Positions 27,390 through 37,219 of a DNA stretch of 64,000 bases are shown piece by piece. Within the stretch, counting starts at the first letter, position 1, and the number at the start of each line of letters is the position of its first letter. Origin of the DNA: Himantopus leucocephalus (taxonomy: Eukaryota; Chordata; Aves; Charadriiformes; Recurvirostridae); assembly GCA_003993805.1 (NCBI GenBank), contig RSEF01000002.1, forward strand, positions 10,351,463 to 10,415,462. Reading direction: 5' to 3'. The position numbers and the translations under genes were made by a program. The notes under the pieces are model-generated. The model made no database searches, had not been told where the DNA came from, and saw only the letters and a program-made list of their open reading frames with translations.

Positions 27390-28420
27390 CGAAGGCCCCC
27401 CACTTGCAGCCCTGGCACCACAGAATTACCTCGCTAAAACCCCACATGGGCACGCTCATAAAAATGGTGCAATTTTCAGAAGTTGTGAGCATTTCACTGA
27501 AATATTAGATATTAGCTGAATGGCATTAGTAACACCTATTCTATGGGAAGCAACTGAAGATGTTGTTTTCATGAAAAAGACCCAAGATTTAGCAGATCGT
27601 CAGATGTGATGAGAGGCTGGTCTATGGGGTTCCACTAATTCATTAATAACTTGACTTCTGCTCATTACAGAAGCACTGAAGGACTACAGTCCTCCAGTGA
27701 ATTGAGAAAAGCGAAGACGTTTTGCTTGAAGATACATGCACAGATGTAATAACAGAAAAAACATTTCAGTTAATATAAATGTTATATTATTAGGACTGAT
27801 TTTTTCCTTCTTTTTATGTAGGAAGCGAAACTACAGTTATTTATTTTAATAACAGGTAACTAATTCTCATAAGTAAACCAAGTTACAGCGCTTTAGGCTT
27901 GCAAATGTTGGGAAAATAGCTTCAGCCAGTAGCCTTTGATAAAAGTCAACGCTGCCCTTATACTGTGCTGCTTTACAATAGAGAAGGAGTCCTTCTGGTT
28001 GATGAGCAACAAAGACTCAAAACTGCATTCATATGAAATAAGAGATAGGAAAACTGTAAACATAAGCTTTTTCCCTCAAAATGCTCCATTCAAAGATTGT
28101 ACTGGTTTTCAACAAACACCAAAAATTAAACAAATCGCCAAACCAGGTAGCATTATTTTATGGTGCAAATTTTCTAACTCTCCTCATTTTACAGTGTTAT
28201 CACTATACATTTTCATTGTTCCTGAAAACAACATTGGGTGGGAATGAAAAAGGTAAATTTGAAATATATTTATTGCCACAAAAAACCCGCAGATTTATGC
28301 AAAGCTATTTCTAGCACTGGTAAATCCATTTCAGTTAAGTAATAAATATCATAGCTACAATATTAGCAGTATTACTGATGGTAGTTATGATAGTGTCTAA
28401 TTTTCAGAAGCATATTTATC

Positions 28421-28520
28421 ATAATAATAGTTCTCACCTAACTCAAAAGGATGTTGTGAGGATTCATTAATATTTATACCCATTAGTGTTTTGGAAATAA
28501 CAAGCATTATATTATTGTAA
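28421..28520 (+). repeat. MIR/L2-like fragment
   Basis: The phrases AATAATAGTTCTCACCTAAC and GGATGTTGTGAGGATTCATT resemble the MIR/L2 segment (AATAATAGTACCTACCTCATAGGGTTGTTGTGAGGATTAAAT). It is about 100 bp and decayed. It lies less than 300 bp from the second 100-N gap. Confidence 0.42.
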
Positions 28521-28812
28521 TTTTTACAAGACTAATTAAAGCAGTATGAGGTTGTAAATTGGAGCCATAAGCACAAAACCTGTTCATTCCACATAACAAC
28601 CGGACTTGGACAAATAATAAAAAATAGTAACAACAACAATAATAATATGCTACTTTCTATAAATAATGCTTTTTCACTTCATTCAAAGTCGAGTGTTTGG
28701 ACTGGGTCTTTCTGAGGTCTCTCTGGTCCCACCACTCCTGTGAGATCTATGGCAACAGGCAGGGTGAAAAGAAATGCTCACCACATAAACTACTCCAAAA
28801 AAAAAAAAAAAA

Positions 28813-28912
28813 NNNNNNNNNNNNNNNNNNNNNNNNNNNNNNNNNNNNNNNNNNNNNNNNNNNNNNNNNNNNNNNNNNNNNNNNNNNNNNNNNNNNNNNN
28901 NNNNNNNNNNNN
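28813..28912. other. Assembly gap, 100 N, next to poly(A)
   Basis: Exactly 100 Ns following a run of A ending at 28812. The assembly probably broke at a homopolymer or low-complexity tract. The true size is unknown. Confidence 0.99.
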
Positions 28913-29605
28913 GCAGCACAACTGTATTGTGTAAAACAATGACGAAAACATCTATACTCACAAACAGTGAGTAGTAAAAGGCTACACCACACTTTTAAAT
29001 GGCAAAAAATAAAGCAACACGTTCTGACACCTATAAAATAAGTGCACAATAGTTTCAAGAAGTTTCTTTTAGAATGTATTTGTAGAATTAAACTTCAAAC
29101 AAACGTCCTTTGCCAATACATCTCCTGAAATTTTCTTTTGACTTTGCAACAAGGACAACTGCCCAAGGCTTTGCTAATCAATTTCTTGTGTTGCAGAAAA
29201 CAGGGTAATTTGAATTTTGTCCAAGAATACAGTCTGAAATGTAGAAAATGTGAAAAGCTAACTAACGTGCAGTTATGTGTAGCCACGGTCTGCACACCAA
29301 GTGAGAAGAAAGCTGAGTAAGTAATGTAACAGTTACTGCAACTTTAGTAAACAAAGAGCCACCCATCATGGCTTAAGGATGCAATATTCAAGAGTGAATC
29401 TTACTACCCCTCTATTAGTATGCTTCTTCAAACAAAATATCTTTGTATCCTTTATAAGCATGGATCCTAAAAGAAAAAGGTGGGGTTTCAGGTTTGTTTC
29501 AGAAGACTATTTCAGAAGACTCTTGCTATCTTAATCTCATATATGAATACTTGAACAATTTGCAACGCTCTTTTACACCGAACGTTATGTCCAGTCACAT
29601 ACTAA

Positions 29606-29675
29606 AATCATAGAATCATAGAATAGTTTGGGTTGGAAAGGACCTTTTAAAGGTCATCTAGTCCAACCCCCAAAT
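29606..29675 (-). mobile_element. CR1 LINE 3' terminal fragment
   Basis: It reads ATCATAGAATCATAGAATAG, then TTTGGGTTGGAAAGGACC and CATCTAGTCCAACCCCC on the plus strand, the reverse complement of the bird CR1 terminus. Homology is clear for only about 70 bp, making this a heavily 5'-truncated insertion. The following 100 bp may contain more decayed CR1. Confidence 0.93.
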
Positions 29676-31463
29676 CTTCCCAAAGGTCATGTTTCCAGCT
29701 TGCCACCTCGGGTTTTCCTTTCTGCAAGAAGAGGTGGTGTGAGGAAGGGAGCACCTGGCTGTGTGCTGCTCTCTCTTCTCCAGCCAGGCATCTCAAGCAC
29801 CACAAACCCCATGTTTTCCCTGCATCCCAAAGCCACAGAACTGCAAGCACTAAAACGTGGAGAGGAGGATGTGAAGGAAACGTGTCCAGCTCATCCCTTT
29901 CCGTCCCCATCCTCCTCTTCCTCCATTGCCCGCATCAAGCTCTGCAGGCGGAAAGCACAGTCTGGGCTGAAAAAGCCTTTGTAACTGCTTCTTGCAGATA
30001 CTCTGAACGTGCAGCCCTTTTGATGGGTAAAGGTTGAGAATAAAAAGGGATTTTCTAACTACTGCTTTTTAGGAATGAATTTTTTTTCTCTCATTATAAT
30101 TTTTCTTGTTATAGGAATTTTTCTCTCGTTCTCAGAGGAACTGAGGAAGCCCTCTCTACTCGGGGCTCTTCCAGCTTGCACAATGCACCTGAGCAGTGTC
30201 AGCACAGGGCTTCCACAGCCAAAGGCCAATCTCCACTAAAAGAACTGAATTTTACAAATCACCTCTGGCACACAAGGCAGGGGGGCTTTCAGGCAAAGGC
30301 TTTGCTTGCTCAGTGGCCATTAGGCTGTCTTCCCCGTATTTAGATTTAACTTAACACTTCCCCATCCATCTCTGTCCGGAACCCTGCTACGCATCAGATC
30401 AGTGAAGTTGCACCAACAATGATTTCCCAGCAAAAAGTCTTTATGAATTACCCTTAAAGTTTCTGATACAGTTTTACTTGAACTTTTTCTAACACCAGGC
30501 ATGGTTTTCCTGACTTTTATACCACTGTGAGTCAGGAATAACTCCAAAGACGACAGCAGAGAAATCAGATGAGCAACAGAGCCACAACCTCTACTACCTA
30601 AAGGACCATTGAATTGCCTTTGGTTAGCAGCTGAAACTAGATTTATTTTATGGAAGAAGAATTACAGTTGCTGGTGAATGAATTATTTTCATTTTGAGGA
30701 ACTGGTGCAATTCTAGATTATGGAAACAAAATGTATGGGGCTAATAGTTTATCCAAGTAGTACGGCATAGCTATCATTCAAACATTTCAGGTTTTATACC
30801 AGCAGAATTTAAAAAGAAAATAAATATTATTGATGCCCAAGAACTGCTTCCCATCATGTGCCTGGTTCTTTAGTCATCATTTAAAAATGACTCATTACAC
30901 TCTTTTCTTTTGAAGTTTGGTAGAAAATTCACCCTAATCTAAAACTGAGTAGTAACCCAACGGTGATTTCTTACAAATGATTTATACCTAATCCTCTGAA
31001 GAAAAAGGATTTATAATGAAAGTGATAGCTCAACCCTAACTGCAGCCCTGGGAATGGTGACACCATAATTAATGTATTATTTCAGTTGTGGGAGACACTG
31101 ACAGTTGCTTTTTGTTCTTGGGAAGAAATTTATAGTGTGATTGAAAAAGGCACCACGGAAAAAAAAAATTACATAGAAGAGGAATAGAAATCCTTGTAGC
31201 AAAGACACGTCCTTACAATCCCCCTCCCAAAGACTATAAAATCCTGGCAACGACAGTGTATCCTCTACGGTGTAATTTATACCTTTCTCCTCTACTAGAT
31301 GGCAGTATGACATGCTTTCAGAATATCCAAGTGGGGGTTTCTTTCTTTGTTTCATAGGAAGTAATTAATTTAAAATAACATCTTACTGGAATAGAAGTTG
31401 CGTGGGGGGAGGGGGGAAGCTTGCCACTGGCTGTGTATTTTGAAATCAAATCTATTTACTTAC

Positions 31464-31538
31464 TGGTTCAACGTTAAAAGCAAAAAGTGCATATTCCCGG
31501 TCAGGTGACACTTCATATCGAATGGCCTTTAAGGAGAC
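31464..31538 (-). CDS. DPP6: DPP6 coding exon (probable exon 5): propeller blade 1
   Basis: The 75-bp minus-strand exon is exactly 25 codons with phase 0 at both ends. It reads VSLKAIRYEVSPDREYALF and then AFNVEP. Human DPP6 has ESLRAIRYEISPDREYALF and SYNVEP, as I recall it, while DPP10 and DPP4 keep only the SPD core. The acceptor is TTTATTTTCTAG and the donor is CCA|gtaagt. The SPDREYALF stretch is the conserved strand-turn-strand of the DPP4-family propeller. Seventy bases beyond the acceptor, inside the upstream intron, lies a duplicated block interrupted by a single N (31608-31856), so the assembly just upstream of this exon is doubtful, but the exon is intact. Skipping this exon would keep the reading frame. 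Confidence 0.96.
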
Positions 31539-31607
31539 CTAGAAAATAAATCAGACATTGAAATAAATATTTTTCAGTTTTCAATTCAATCAAAACATCT
31601 AGAACTA

Positions 31608-31856
31608 ATTGCTATGACCATGTTTCTAATGATGAAGAGTACTGCCAGACTTAAGTGTCTTAAAAAATAATACACCACATCTCTTTTCAAAACCCAGATA
31701 TGTGGGCAAATATACGCTCCCATAAGAGANATTGCTATGACCATGTTTCTAATGATGAAGAGTACTGCCAGACTAAGTGTCTTAAAAAATAATACACCAC
31801 TTCTCTTTTCAAAACCCAGAAATGTTATGTGGGCAAATATACGCTCCCATAAGAGA
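31608..31856. repeat. Tandem duplication split by a single N
   Basis: Copy 1 is 31608-31729 (122 bp), N is at 31730, and copy 2 is 31731-31856 (126 bp). Both start ATTGCTATGACCATGTTTCT and end TACGCTCCCATAAGAGA. They differ by a one-base indel (ACTTAAG against ACTAAG), a substitution (CACATCT against CACTTCT) and a short insertion with an adjacent base change near AAACCCAGA. This is the expected picture when two overlapping contig ends are placed end to end instead of being merged. Confidence 0.93.
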
Positions 31857-32588
31857 AAGCATAACTGCAGTGTGACTCAGACCAGGCAGCTATCTCAAAA
31901 AAATCAGAATTTTCCTTATGAACCTACTGCTCGGTGGCTGGTGGGGCAGCTGTGGGCAGCAGGTAGGAGAAAACCCCAATAAATGTGCATTTATTCAGTC
32001 CCTGCAGTTACTGGCCAAAGTGATGGAGATAACAAACAGTGAATACCTGCTGGAACAAAGTATTATAAAGAGACATGACTACCTGTCTCAGTTAAGACAA
32101 CACTGAGTAAAACTATCCCATTTTCCCCAGTTAAAAAAGTCTTTGGGATGCTGTGGTGATACAGCTTTCCAGGTGCACCCTGACCTAGGTTCTGCAAAAA
32201 CCTGTGCTGTAAGTCTTACTAACAAGAAGAGATGCCAAAGTATCTCAGAATTGTCAGGAATTACCATTTCCTTGCTCCACTTATCATTTGTACAGTGCAG
32301 ACATCCCTTCTCCTTTCCAGTGTGTTTCAATATAATACATTGCTGGAGCACCGAGGTCTAAGAGAGGTGCCACTAACATGCTGCTCATCCATTGCCTTTT
32401 AAATCTCATCCTCTCACCCAACAAATTAGATGCAAGTCCTTGAGAGATTCCCGAGGACCAAACTGGAAGGAGGAATTTGGGCTGCAGGAAAAGGCACAGC
32501 ATCCCACTGGGAGAGTCCTCCCCAAGGCCAGCAAGGCTGGTGGCAGTGCATGGGGAACCCAAGGGACAGCCACAGGCAGAGGGGACTG

Positions 32589-32743
32589 ATCACAGCATCA
32601 CAGAATGATTTGGGTTGGAAGGGACCTTTAAGGCCATCTAGTCCAACCCCCCTGCCATGAGCAGGGACATGTTGCTCAGAATCCCATCCAACCTGACCTT
32701 GAATGTTTCCAGGGATGGGGCATCTACCACCTCTCTGGGCAAC
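32589..32743 (-). mobile_element. CR1 LINE 3' fragment (minus strand)
   Basis: On the plus strand it reads as the reverse complement of a CR1 3' end: ATCACAGAATGATTTGGG, then TTGGAAGGGACCTTTAAGG, CATCTAGTCCAACCCCCCTG, a segment with ATCCCATCCAACCTGACCTT, and ACCACCTCTCTGGGCAACCT. It is about 155 bp, well preserved, probably one of the younger copies here, and lies in the same orientation as DPP6. Confidence 0.95.
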
Positions 32744-34354
32744 CTAATGGGTTGATGGGCCAGCGTGGATCAGGATGCCCGGGAAGCATGGCAGCCAGCA
32801 GTGTCAGCGTGAAGACAGATTTTATTTACTGTTATATTAATAACATGGAGAAAGGAAAACATGCCAAGTCAGGAAAAGTTTTTCTGACCCAGGCCTAGGA
32901 AGGAAGAGGACAAAGACAACGTGCCTGGATGAGGTGTAATGACAGATTTTGTATTGGGACTTTTTGTACTAATGTGGAGGTGATGTTCTGCAGATTTATT
33001 TACCAAGAGGGCAGAGGAGCAAGGGTAGAACAGGCAGTAGGGAGGCCACGGCGTGAAAAAATAGGATTATCTTGTAACACTGTGCTTTTCTTCCAAATGG
33101 CAAAAATTAAATACCAGGGGAGTAAACAGAGGCCAAATGGAAGCAGTTTGACTTCAACAGACCTTGACATTAAAGGAAGCCAGCCCATTGCTTTACGATT
33201 AGCAGAATTGTAAAGAAAGGGGTTATGCTGTGGTGAAAGAGGATTACTTATTTGATGTAGCAAAGGTTGAAGGTTAAAAGGCAGCATGTGAATTTTAAGG
33301 TTGGGTCCTGCAATAATAATTCAGTGATAAATTATTTGTCTCATTAAAAAAGAACTAATACTACTTGAGCTTTGTATGAGTCATATACTCATACTGCAAA
33401 ATAAAGTCAACCTGGAATGTGGTTTTATACTTTTCCTTGTAGATTTACTTTTAGCTTTTGAGTTTCTAAAGCTGTTTTCTACAGATCTTAGGTCATTAAG
33501 ATAAGTCTCTGTTAGTTACTCTCTGCTTTTGTAGTTTTGCACTGATACAGTACAACAAAACCACCTCAAGTTAATCTAAACCTTAGGCAGGTATTGCATA
33601 AGTGACAATTTTACCAGGACAACGTGATTCATAGCTCATTGTTGGAGCAAACTGAAGTGTATTTTACTTCCAAAATTAACTTCTTACAGGAAATATTGAA
33701 AACACTCTGACATTTAATGTTCTAACTTCTGACAAAATGCTGCCTTCCTCTATTACAAAACACAATGCTACAAAACACTTTCATCGTTATAAATAATACT
33801 CTGCATCAGCTGTGGATTTATTTTCTTCTCATTCATTTTAATTGCCACCTACCAACTTCTTTTTCCAATAATTTCTAAGGGTTTTTCTCATTTGCAAACC
33901 ATTTCCATTCATCAACACTATTCATTAACAACACTGAAATTACATTTCAACCATTAGGCAGGAAAAATCAGCAAATCCACAAATTAAAAAATAAGTATTT
34001 GCATGGAGGAATGCGGAGAATGCTACCACCAGACAGTAAATCGTATCAATTGTCTTTTCTATTAAGCATGCAAAGACGAGAATTATGCATCTTTCAATTA
34101 TATATGATATGCAAGACTAGCTTCAAATATCCATATGATACTTTCCTGTAGTATGAAAGAAACTGAGCTTGCAGAATAATAACAAAAGCCGGAGTTCAAT
34201 TTCACATTCTCAGTCATTGCGTAGCCCATAGTATTACCGGTGTATTGCTTCTCCTCGACAATACATGAAGTTGAAACCCCACTCATTTTCTGCTTTACTG
34301 ATCTGACTGCAAGAGAACTGTGAAATTCTGCTAGTCACTATAGAAAATACTTAC

Positions 34355-34449
34355 AATTTTTTTGTTTTCTATTAATATTGTTGAATTGTTAGTTTCAACA
34401 TTCCTCAGAATCACTGTGCCGTTCTGGTTTCTATAAATGAATTCATTAT
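34355..34449 (-). CDS. DPP6: DPP6 coding exon (probable exon 4): start of beta-propeller blade 1
   Basis: The 95-bp minus-strand exon has two leading bases and 31 codons. It reads [18 protein letters not shown] and then [13 protein letters not shown]. Human DPP6 has TEFIYREQKGTVRLWNVE followed by TNTSTVLIEGKKI, as I recall it. The acceptor is strong, with a long pyrimidine tract (TTTTCTTTTCCTCCTTGCAG), and the donor is ATT|gtaagt, a consensus site. The leading bases AT join the G left by the upstream exon to form GAT (Asp), so the splice is in frame; the downstream intron is phase 0. The segment forms the first strands of the extracellular propeller. It carries sequons at NNST (34379-34390), as in mammals, and an extra NGT (34415-34423). 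A position that is Trp in human (RLWNVE) is Arg here (AGG, 34403-34405), which could be a lineage difference or a base error. Confidence 0.95.
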
Positions 34450-36297
34450 CTGCAAGGAGGAAAAGAAAAGAACATTAAGGAAATCTGAAATTGTCTGTTT
34501 GTGTCAAACCTAATTATGGGCTTGAATCAAAAGGATTGTTGGGAACTTTCCTGCAAAGAACACAGACATTTATTTATTTATTTTAATGCAGCCATTGCTG
34601 TAATGTTAAAGTGCCCTCCAGGATAGTCATGAAACAACATGGTTAGTGTTTGTCACATGTTTATTCTGCCACACTTTCCCAAAGCTGAATGCAGGAGAAT
34701 GACCTACAGAATGACATACACAGCTGGCTATATTATTAGTGTAGAAAAAACCAAGGTTGAACAACATTCCTTATGCCTAAAACTTTCCAGGATCTTCAGT
34801 CTCTGTAGGAGTTTTATAAGCCAGATGCCTAGAAAGTCTCTGAAAGTTGAAGGCAAATCACCCTCTAACAAAGCAGGTCCTGGAACCTAATATTGTCAGA
34901 TCTTCCAACACCACCATTTGTCCTGAAAATTTACACTGGAAGGAGATACATGTAAAGAAATTGCCATTTTCACATGGAACAAGACAAGTCAGCTTGTTCC
35001 TATTGCACTTTGGGACTACTCCAGCACTTGGGACATCTGGACGAGGACAAGAATCCCCTCTGGTAGCTGTTGCACAGGCGGGAGATAGATTTCAGCTCTC
35101 AGAGCTCAACATCTACGTGACAGAAAGGCTGAGACAGACATATGAAAGAGACTCCAAATGAGGGTTGGGTGGCAGGTCAAAGGTTCAGGATGAAAAAACA
35201 TTACAATAAAGGGCTGTCATCTTGTCAGATGTCATAAACTGAAGTTCAAGTCTGATCAGTGCTTGCATGCACTGCCCCACAGATAAAACATAAAACATGA
35301 GTCCCAAGCACACTGCCATTAAAAGATTCAGCAGCTTTTCTTGACGCGAGAGTGGGGTTACTGTTTTATGGCAACCTGGCTAAAGTAAGACTGAGACCTG
35401 ATGTATCCTACCAAACTTCTGCCTCCAGTTTCAGCCAAGGAAACAATTCCTCCTTGCCTATCCTCACTGTGGCTACCCCACGGTGGCTACCATGGTGCAT
35501 CCACAAGTGTAAGGGACATGTGAATGGTTAAACATTATCCATGGGTTGTCCTGGGAGGAGCCAAAGGTGAATTTAAATCCTACCAGATTCATAAAAGCAC
35601 AGACCCAACTCATTGTCACCACAAACAGGTGTGCACCACCCAGCTCAGGGTAACCTGCTGAAGACCACACCAATTACAGACACCCATTTTTTCCAAAACT
35701 TTGGTGTACAGACTCCTTCCTTATCCATGTTTCAGTCTTTTTTCATTTCTAAACTGGTAACCCTCATCACAGCCATTAACCATCTTTGTAAAATGCTCTG
35801 AAAGTGCAGATGAAAAGCTTCTACACTCTACTTAACACTATCGATAAAAACAGTCATCTCCTACATATCACAGTTTTACATGCAAGAGCAGGAAGAAAAA
35901 TCTTTTCCGAGACTGGGATGAATCAGATTCTGTGAGGCAAAACTGTTGCTGCAGTACAGATGATCCTCTCCAGACAACAAGATTTTAGCGACTTAAGATT
36001 CTCAAAACCACAGCAGCAGCCCTTCAGACTCATAGGCAAAGTTCTCTAAGAATCTCTTTCTTTTAATTATGGAATAAATTTTATCAACACCTTTGGTCCT
36101 GAATAAAAAATGCAGGATCTGAATTAGATTAAGGCTTGCATTTGAGACCAGAATAATAAAGAAAGTTCCTGTTTGGATTTGACAGTATTAAAATTTTGTC
36201 ATTAGTTCTGCAGTGTTGTCCAAGGGCACGGTATTTTCATAAGCATGCCTGATTATGTTCAGAACTTTAAAATACTACTTCATATGATTTATGGCTG

Positions 36298-36792
36298 AAC
36301 AAACTAAGATTCTTCAACCTGAAAAAGAAGTGAGTGAAGAGAAATAGGATAGAAGTCGAAAAAGTCGTAAGCAGCATGGAGAAGATAAATAATGAATGCT
36401 TGTTCCCTGCCTTTTCCAAAATAAATATTAGGAGGCATTAAATGGCACCAGCCACTGACAGATTCAACACAAATAAAAGGGATTATTTCTTCACGCAGAA
36501 GGTAAACAAACAGTGGAAGTCACAGTCCCAGAGCAGAGTGGGTGCCAGGACTGCATACAGGTCCAAACAAGAATTAGAAAAATGGAAGAAAAATCCCTGA
36601 AAAATTATGGGTCTTGAGGGGAGACGCTTTTCATAAAGCCCTCAAACCTGAGAGTGCGAGGGACTAGAAGCATATCCCCAGTTATCATCTTGAGAAATTT
36701 ACCCACTTTTTAAAATCTTCCCTAAGCTTTTGCTCTTGTCCCAAGCCAGACATCAGAAGAGACGATCTCTGGGGTCTGATCCAGCACCAATT
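36298..36792 (+). mobile_element. Ancient CR1-type LINE remnant
   Basis: The pattern ACTAAGATTCTTCAACCTG, AGCAGCATGGAGAAGATAAA, CTTGTTCCCTGCCTTTTCCA, GATTATTTCTTCACGCAGAA, AAACAGTGGAAGTCACAG and GTCTGATCCAGCACC follows, in order, the 3' part of the old amniote CR1 families common in turtles and birds (TGTTCCCTGTCTCTTCCA..., ACTTTTTCACACAGC..., GTCTGACCCAGTA). It is strongly decayed, with no ORF. The subfamily is not determined. Confidence 0.75.
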
Positions 36793-37166
36793 TATTTACA
36801 ATTTTAACTTCCAGCTTCTGGAATTTAGGAAGTGATACAATAAAAGGTGTTAATGCTCCCTATACACCTTGCCTTTATGTCCTTAGGCCATTAAGGCTGA
36901 AGCATCATTTTTTTATACGAGGAAAGTATACAGTCCAAATTTTTATTTTCAGGTATTCGAGAAATAACAGGAATAACTAAACTGAGAGACAGAATATTAC
37001 CTAACTATCAGATGTTTTGAAAAAGATAACTGCATTAATAATCACCCTATGTCAACAACACAGAATGTTTTCCAATTACATACTAAGTTCTAGACAGAAG
37101 AATCGTGTTTTAAACATGACCAGCAAAGCATTTGGATAATTGGAAGCCTCTCAGGGTATTTCCTAA

Positions 37167-37219
37167 TTGCAGAAATAACTAGCAATGCAACTGAGCTCAA
37201 AGTTCAGTAAACAGGTAAA
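37167..37219 (+). repeat. Inverted repeat, left arm (53 bp)
   Basis: This 53-bp stretch, from TTGCAGAAATAACTAGCAAT to AAACAGGTAAA, is the exact reverse complement of 40613-40665. I compared it base by base; the match stops abruptly at both ends, apart from a few bases consistent with a 2-nt gap on the outer side. The arms are 3.4 kb apart. It does not belong to any repeat family I recognise. Confidence 0.95.

Larger units (their letters stand above)
13285..31463 (-). other. DPP6: DPP6 intron 5
   Basis: This phase 0 intron of about 18.2 kb lies between the 75-bp and 53-bp exons. Its length is approximate because two 100-N gaps lie within it (17331-17430 and 28813-28912). Recognisable contents are an ancient minus-strand CR1 tail (22145-22350), a MIR/L2-like fragment (28421-28520), a short CR1 3' end (29606-29675), a purine tract (27350-27389) and a possible MIR-like piece near 20940-20995. 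A short exon-like segment at 16093-16143 is discussed in the findings. A block around 26600-26720 is unusually complex and carries AT-core motifs (TATTAATTAGG, CCAATTACTGATA), but nothing in it can be named. I see no coding gene on either strand in the rest. Confidence 0.88.
31539..34354 (-). other. DPP6: DPP6 intron 4
   Basis: This is a short phase 0 intron of about 2.8 kb, much smaller than its neighbours. It contains the N-interrupted duplication (31608-31856) and a minus-strand CR1 3' fragment (32589-32743). If the duplication is an assembly artefact, the true intron is about 125 bp shorter. The ORFs at about 31740-33290 are not supported by any domain, and several overlap the CR1 or the duplication. 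The stretch 33300-34350 is plain AT-rich intron. Confidence 0.9.
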
